From Eubacterium sp. (lineage in GTDB: Bacteria; Bacillota; Clostridia; Peptostreptococcales; Anaerovoracaceae): a DNA stretch of 8,115 bases. The position numbers and the translations under genes are program-made. The notes beneath the pieces were generated by a model. The model did no database searches. It was not told the origin of the DNA and was given only the letters and a program-made list of their open reading frames with translations. This document shows positions 5,833 through 8,115 of the stretch, one piece after another. The DNA is taken from assembly GCA_017419895.1 (NCBI GenBank), contig JAFOKI010000196.1, positions 1-8,115 on the forward strand, in the 5' to 3' direction. The stretch's first letter is position 1, and every line of letters begins with the position of its first letter.

Positions 5833-6711
5833 ATGAAAAAGAAATTTATTGCATCAGCAGCCGCAGCTCTTTGTATGATCCTCGTACTCGCCGGATGCTC
5901 AAAGGAACCTGAATCAGTCATGCACACTGAGACCACCGACACAAACACCGTGGTCGTCACTGCTGAAAACGCAGCTCCCGACACTTCACAGCTTTCCGGA
6001 ACAATCAGCGCTGAAGAAGGCGATCTGATCAGGATCGAATCAGCGCTCGACAGTGGGGAGATAGATATCATCATAATACCGGCCACTGCTCTCGGTGAGA
6101 ACGCAAGTGTTGAAGAATTAACAAATTTCGTGGACAGTGACAACGCGATACTGGAAGGCATCGCTGAGAAAGACTCGATCATCGAAGGCACTGTCCCAGC
6201 CGGTGAATACTACGTCGGGGCAGTAGTTACCGAGAAAGCTACAGGTACGGTAACGGTCACAAGCTCGTCCTCCGGCATGAATATGCCCAACCCGTGGACT
6301 GACGTCAATTCAACGGATGAAGCCGCAGAAGGCGCCGGCCTCGATATGTTCCGTGTTCCGGAAGAAGCAACTATCAGCCTCGGTGATCTCATCCCTACAG
6401 CTTATCGCTACATGGATGGACTCGCTGAAGTCCAGATAGCTTTCCCTGCCGTAGACATGACTATCCGCAAAGGAAAAGAAGAACTCGGGGATGACGTTTC
6501 CGGCGATTTCAATGAATACAAATATGAATGGACACAGAACATAAAGGGACTGGAAGTCACCTGCTTTGGAAACAGAGAGGGTGATGCTACCAAGACTATC
6601 TATCACATGAACGGTTACAGTTATTCAATCACAGCATACGGAAGAGGCGGCGACGATGATTACGGAATCTCGCCCGACGACATCAATTCCATCGTCAACG
6701 GAATGCAATAA
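5833..6711 (+). CDS. Predicted surface lipoprotein, function unknown
   Basis: The protein has 292 residues. The ATG has AAAGGA 6 bases upstream. The N-terminus is a clear lipoprotein signal (MKKKFIASAAAALCMILVLAGC), with lipobox LAGC and lipidated Cys at 22. After a Thr/Ser-rich linker, residues of about 55-145 (LSGTISAEEGDLIRIESAL, IPAGEYYVGAVV-like VPAGEYYVGAVVTEKATG) look like a compact beta-strand domain. The second half starts with NPWTDVNSTDEAAEGAG and continues with FRVPEEA. It ends in an alternating strand pattern (FNEYKYEWTQNIKGLEVTCF) typical of small domains seen in clostridial lipoproteins, somewhat like DUF4367. I cannot assign it firmly. It should be anchored on the outer face of the membrane. 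It is divergent from another lipoprotein gene with back-to-back promoters, so shared control is possible. Its stop overlaps the convergent HAD gene by 17 bases and no terminator is visible. Confidence 0.85.
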   Translation: MKKKFIASAAAALCMILVLAGCSKEPESVMHTETTDTNTVVVTAENAAPDTSQLSGTISAEEGDLIRIESALDSGEIDIIIIPATALGENASVEELTNFVDSDNAILEGIAEKDSIIEGTVPAGEYYVGAVVTEKATGTVTVTSSSSGMNMPNPWTDVNSTDEAAEGAGLDMFRVPEEATISLGDLIPTAYRYMDGLAEVQIAFPAVDMTIRKGKEELGDDVSGDFNEYKYEWTQNIKGLEVTCFGNREGDATKTIYHMNGYSYSITAYGRGGDDDYGISPDDINSIVNGMQ

Positions 6712-7357
6712 CTGAAAACAACTCGAGCACTGCGCCAAGATCATCGAGAATGTAATCCGATTTCTCACGCATCTCGTCGTCCGGCTCCATCATATCCGGA
6801 ACCATTACAGAGATCATGCCTCCGGCATGCGCTGCGCGGATCCCGTTGTACGAGTCTTCTATAACAAAGGTGCCGTGCGGCTCAGATCCCAATAGTTCCG
6901 CGGCTTTCAGAAAAATATCCGGTGCCGGCTTGCTTCTTTCGATCGATTCACCGCCAAGGATCACGTCGAAATACGGAGCGAGTCCGGCATCTTTTATTTG
7001 CTGCTCTACGACAGCCGTTCTTGTAGAAGATGCCACTGCTGCCGGTATCCCCTTTTCTTTCAGGTACACAAGGAGTTCTTTTATTCCGCGTTTCAGCGGG
7101 AGTCTGCCGCCGTCATACTTTTCGTGGTAAGCTTTCGACTGCTCAGCCCTGTACTCGTCATATGGGAAGTCAGTACCATAAAAATCGAGGAAAAGAGACT
7201 TTGTTACGGGCTCGATGCAGCCGATGCATTTCATGTAGATCGTATCAAGGTCATCAAACCCGTACTTTTCAGCAATGTCCCGCCAGCCCATATACACAGC
7301 TCGTTCTGAATCGAATATGACACCGTCCATGTCGAAAATTACTGCCTGGATCTTCAT
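6695..7357 (-). CDS. HAD-superfamily hydrolase, subfamily IA (phosphatase / beta-phosphoglucomutase-like)
   Basis: The protein has 220 residues. The ATG has AAAGGAG 6 bases upstream (7364-7370). All four HAD motifs are visible. Motif I is FDMDGVIFDSE, with nucleophile Asp9 and acid/base Asp11. Motif II is VASSTR, with Ser110 or Ser111. Motif III is Lys143 in RSKPAPDIF. Motif IV is IEDSYNGI, with Glu167 and Asp168 for Mg2+. An alpha-helical cap sits between motifs I and II (about 15-90), as in class C1 enzymes. It should be a cytosolic Mg2+-dependent phosphatase or phosphomutase acting on a small sugar phosphate or similar metabolite; the substrate cannot be read from the sequence. The gene follows the short XRE gene on the same strand and has its own promoter embedded in the end of that gene. 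Its 3' end overlaps the convergent lipoprotein gene. Confidence 0.94.
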   Translation of the reverse strand: MKIQAVIFDMDGVIFDSERAVYMGWRDIAEKYGFDDLDTIYMKCIGCIEPVTKSLFLDFYGTDFPYDEYRAEQSKAYHEKYDGGRLPLKRGIKELLVYLKEKGIPAAVASSTRTAVVEQQIKDAGLAPYFDVILGGESIERSKPAPDIFLKAAELLGSEPHGTFVIEDSYNGIRAAHAGGMISVMVPDMMEPDDEMREKSDYILDDLGAVLELFSVIAFR

Positions 7358-7402
7358 AAAAAGCTCCTTTCACCGGGCTGACACGAATGCCCTGACATTT
7401 AC

Positions 7403-7429
7403 ATTCTACCACGTGAACGCTCCTGTCAA
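7403..7429 (-). promoter_or_regulatory. Promoter of the HAD gene, inside the end of the XRE gene
   Basis: On the minus strand a perfect TTGACA (7424-7429) is followed 15 bases later by TAGAAT (7403-7408), preceded by TGG as an extended -10. The spacer is two bases short of ideal, which the extended -10 may offset. The XRE stop codon (TAG, 7406-7408) forms the first three bases of the -10 box. Confidence 0.6.
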
Positions 7430-7711
7430 AAAATAAAAATCCCCGTCAACGACGAGGAGTTCATCAACCCCGATTTCCAGGGTATTACACAATATCAGCA
7501 TTGTTTCGATGGCGGGTATCGACTCGCCCCGGTACCACTTGTATACCGCCTGTTCGGTCGATATACCGGTGATAGCCATGATATCTCTTACGGAGTACCC
7601 GCTGCCCTTTATCAGTTTTCTGATGTTGGCGCCGGTCTTCTCCATGTTGATTGAGATATCGACCCGTTTAGCCGGTTTTTTCAGGATTCTCAATTCATTC
7701 ATGACTCGCAT
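7406..7711 (-). CDS. Short XRE-family HTH transcriptional regulator
   Basis: The product has 101 residues from the ATG at 7711. A GTG at 7714 and an ATG at 7702 are alternatives. The purine-rich AGAAGGGG lies just upstream, 2-4 bases from 7711 and about 11 from 7702, so the exact start is uncertain. A basic N-terminal tail (LRILKKPAKR) precedes an XRE domain at about 29-84. It contains IRKLIKGSGYSVRDIMAITG, then ISTEQAVYKWYRGESIPAIE with the recognition helix and the typical W-RG-S-P motif, and IGVDELL at the end. A short C-terminal tail (DGDFYFLTGAFTW) has no known match. It is one DNA-binding unit with no sensor domain. A palindrome directly beside its own promoter is a candidate binding site, so autoregulation is plausible. 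The neighbouring HAD gene may be a further target. There is no toxin gene beside it. Confidence 0.88.
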   Translation of the reverse strand: MRVMNELRILKKPAKRVDISINMEKTGANIRKLIKGSGYSVRDIMAITGISTEQAVYKWYRGESIPAIETMLILCNTLEIGVDELLVVDGDFYFLTGAFTW

Positions 7712-7752
7712 CACCCCTTCTCAGTTAACTATGACTATAACCGCGGAAATAC

Positions 7753-7781
7753 AGTATACACCATATATTTGAAGTTGTGTA
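7753..7781 (-). promoter_or_regulatory. Promoter of the short XRE gene
   Basis: On the minus strand TACACA (-35, 7776-7781; 4 of 6 consensus) and TATACT (-10, 7753-7758; 5 of 6) are separated by 17 bases. The pair lies about 40 bases upstream of the start codon in an A+T-rich stretch. Confidence 0.55.
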
Positions 7782-7798
7782 CTAAACTTATGGTTTAG
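7782..7798. promoter_or_regulatory. Perfect palindrome touching the -35 box, candidate XRE operator
   Basis: CTAAAC, a TTATG spacer, then GTTTAG make a perfect 6-bp inverted repeat over 17 bases. It directly abuts the -35 box of the XRE promoter. Size and symmetry suit a dimeric HTH protein such as the XRE product encoded next to it. Confidence 0.45.
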
Positions 7799-8025
7799 CT
7801 CCATCTTTTTTGCGATGCATGTGCGGCCTGAAACCGAACCTCGGCCGCAGAAGGTTTTTGACATCACCGGCTGTACTTCTCTGGTAACGTTTCAAAATGA
7901 TCATATATACGAATGAACATTGACGTATAACAGATAACCAGCGAATAACAGCAACCCATAACTTTGAACAATTACTGATACACCCGAACAGCAGTTGAGA
8001 AGCAAGTCTGATGATGCCCGGAAGG
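7799..8025. other. Gene-poor stretch between the XRE promoter and the right-hand gene
   Basis: No frame here has both a start codon and a believable ribosome binding site. It contains the 7822-7849 hairpin and a stretch (7927-7962) in which ATAAC occurs four times at uneven spacing. It also has A+T-rich sequence with no clear promoter pair. I see no tRNA, riboswitch or mobile-element end. Confidence 0.5.
7822..7849. repeat. GC-rich hairpin with alternative pairing partner
   Basis: TGCGGCC (7822-7828) pairs perfectly with GGCCGCA (7843-7849) around a 14-base loop. On the plus strand it is followed at 7855 by five T residues. The loop segment AACCT (7837-7841) can instead pair with AGGTT (7852-7856), which would place a short stem directly before T residues. 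No gene on the plus strand leads into it, so its role is unclear. Confidence 0.4.
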
Positions 8026-8049
8026 GCCTCCCGCCGGCGGGCGGGAGGC
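8026..8049 (-). terminator. Strong GC hairpin just after the right-hand gene
   Basis: GCCTCCCGCC and GGCGGGAGGC form a perfect 10-bp stem with a 4-base loop, 7 bases after the stop codon of the partial gene. There is no T tract on either strand. It may be a factor-dependent end or an mRNA 3' stabiliser rather than a classic intrinsic terminator. Confidence 0.5.
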
Positions 8050-8056
8050 TATGGCT

Positions 8057-8115
8057 TTAATTCAGTTCGACATCGATTTCCATCATGCCCGTTGTATTTG
8101 CGGCATCGAGCGCGA
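8057..8115 (-). CDS. C-terminal end of an unidentified gene, cut by the window edge
   Basis: Only the last 18 complete codons and the TAA stop are visible on the minus strand, giving ALDAANTTGMMEIDVELN. The frame is open to the window edge, the end is acidic as in many soluble proteins, and a strong hairpin follows the stop. The other two minus-strand frames close or lack this context. The fragment is too short to name a family. Confidence 0.55.
   Translation of the reverse strand, partial: ALDAANTTGMMEIDVELN

Noticed and set aside
7406..7798. Second toxin-antitoxin pair at the short XRE gene
   Set aside because: The only neighbour is a full HAD enzyme with all catalytic motifs and its own promoter. 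HAD IA proteins are ordinary metabolic enzymes, and the spacing does not show a coupled pair.
7788..7904. 38-codon frame on the minus strand (basic product starting MIILKRYQRS)
   Set aside because: It has no ribosome binding site before the ATG and no clear promoter. Its end runs through the 7782-7798 palindrome and its body through the 7822-7849 hairpin. The composition is skewed to Arg/Lys and I recognise no family.
7815..7916. 33-codon frame on the plus strand across the GC hairpin
   Set aside because: No ribosome binding site precedes the ATG (T-rich sequence instead) and no promoter or family pattern supports it.
1..8115. CRISPR array, tRNA, rRNA or insertion-sequence ends
   Set aside because: I saw no regularly spaced direct repeats, cloverleaf-like segments, rRNA signature stretches or transposase-like proteins on reading both strands.

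Overview
The window looks like a chromosomal segment from an anaerobic Firmicute of the class Clostridia, perhaps close to Lachnospiraceae. I infer this from the protein families: a DUF3990/HTH pair, a YneA-like LysM protein, DUF2804, a DUF4854-type lipoprotein and an NSS transporter. Strong AGGAGG-type ribosome binding sites, sigma-A-like promoters and a clostridial-type LexA box agree. No rRNA, tRNA, CRISPR array, transposase or phage gene is visible. Both ends cut through genes.

Left region (1-1620). A DUF3990 protein, truncated by the window edge, overlaps a 240-residue XRE-family protein by 20 bases. This pair has the architecture of an ADP-ribosyltransferase-fold toxin-antitoxin-like module. 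A small uncharacterised gene on the minus strand converges on it and overlaps its 3' end by 38 bases.

SOS-like region (1566-2285). On the minus strand a membrane-anchored LysM protein resembling the cell-division inhibitor YneA is preceded by a GAAC-N4-GTTT LexA-box match. It is followed by a 32-residue gene and a strong hairpin. No lexA is present in the window.

Middle region (2252-5738, minus strand). A DUF4854-type lipoprotein, a DUF2804 protein and an NSS-family sodium symporter lie in tandem. The lipoprotein and transporter genes end in hairpin terminators, and both have near-consensus promoters. The DUF2804 gene has no clear promoter of its own and starts right behind the lipoprotein's terminator hairpin.

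Right region (5739-8115). A second lipoprotein is transcribed divergently from the first, from a back-to-back promoter pair. It converges with, and overlaps by 17 bases, a HAD-family phosphatase/phosphoglucomutase-like gene. Upstream of that is a short XRE regulator whose stop codon lies in the HAD promoter. A gene-poor stretch with a palindrome and hairpins follows, then the last 18 full codons of a minus-strand gene.

The most unusual items are the DUF3990/XRE pair, the probable LexA-controlled LysM plus 32-residue pair, the possible read-through control of DUF2804, and the candidate operators beside the second lipoprotein and the second XRE gene. I see no clear evidence of a wholly new multi-gene system.
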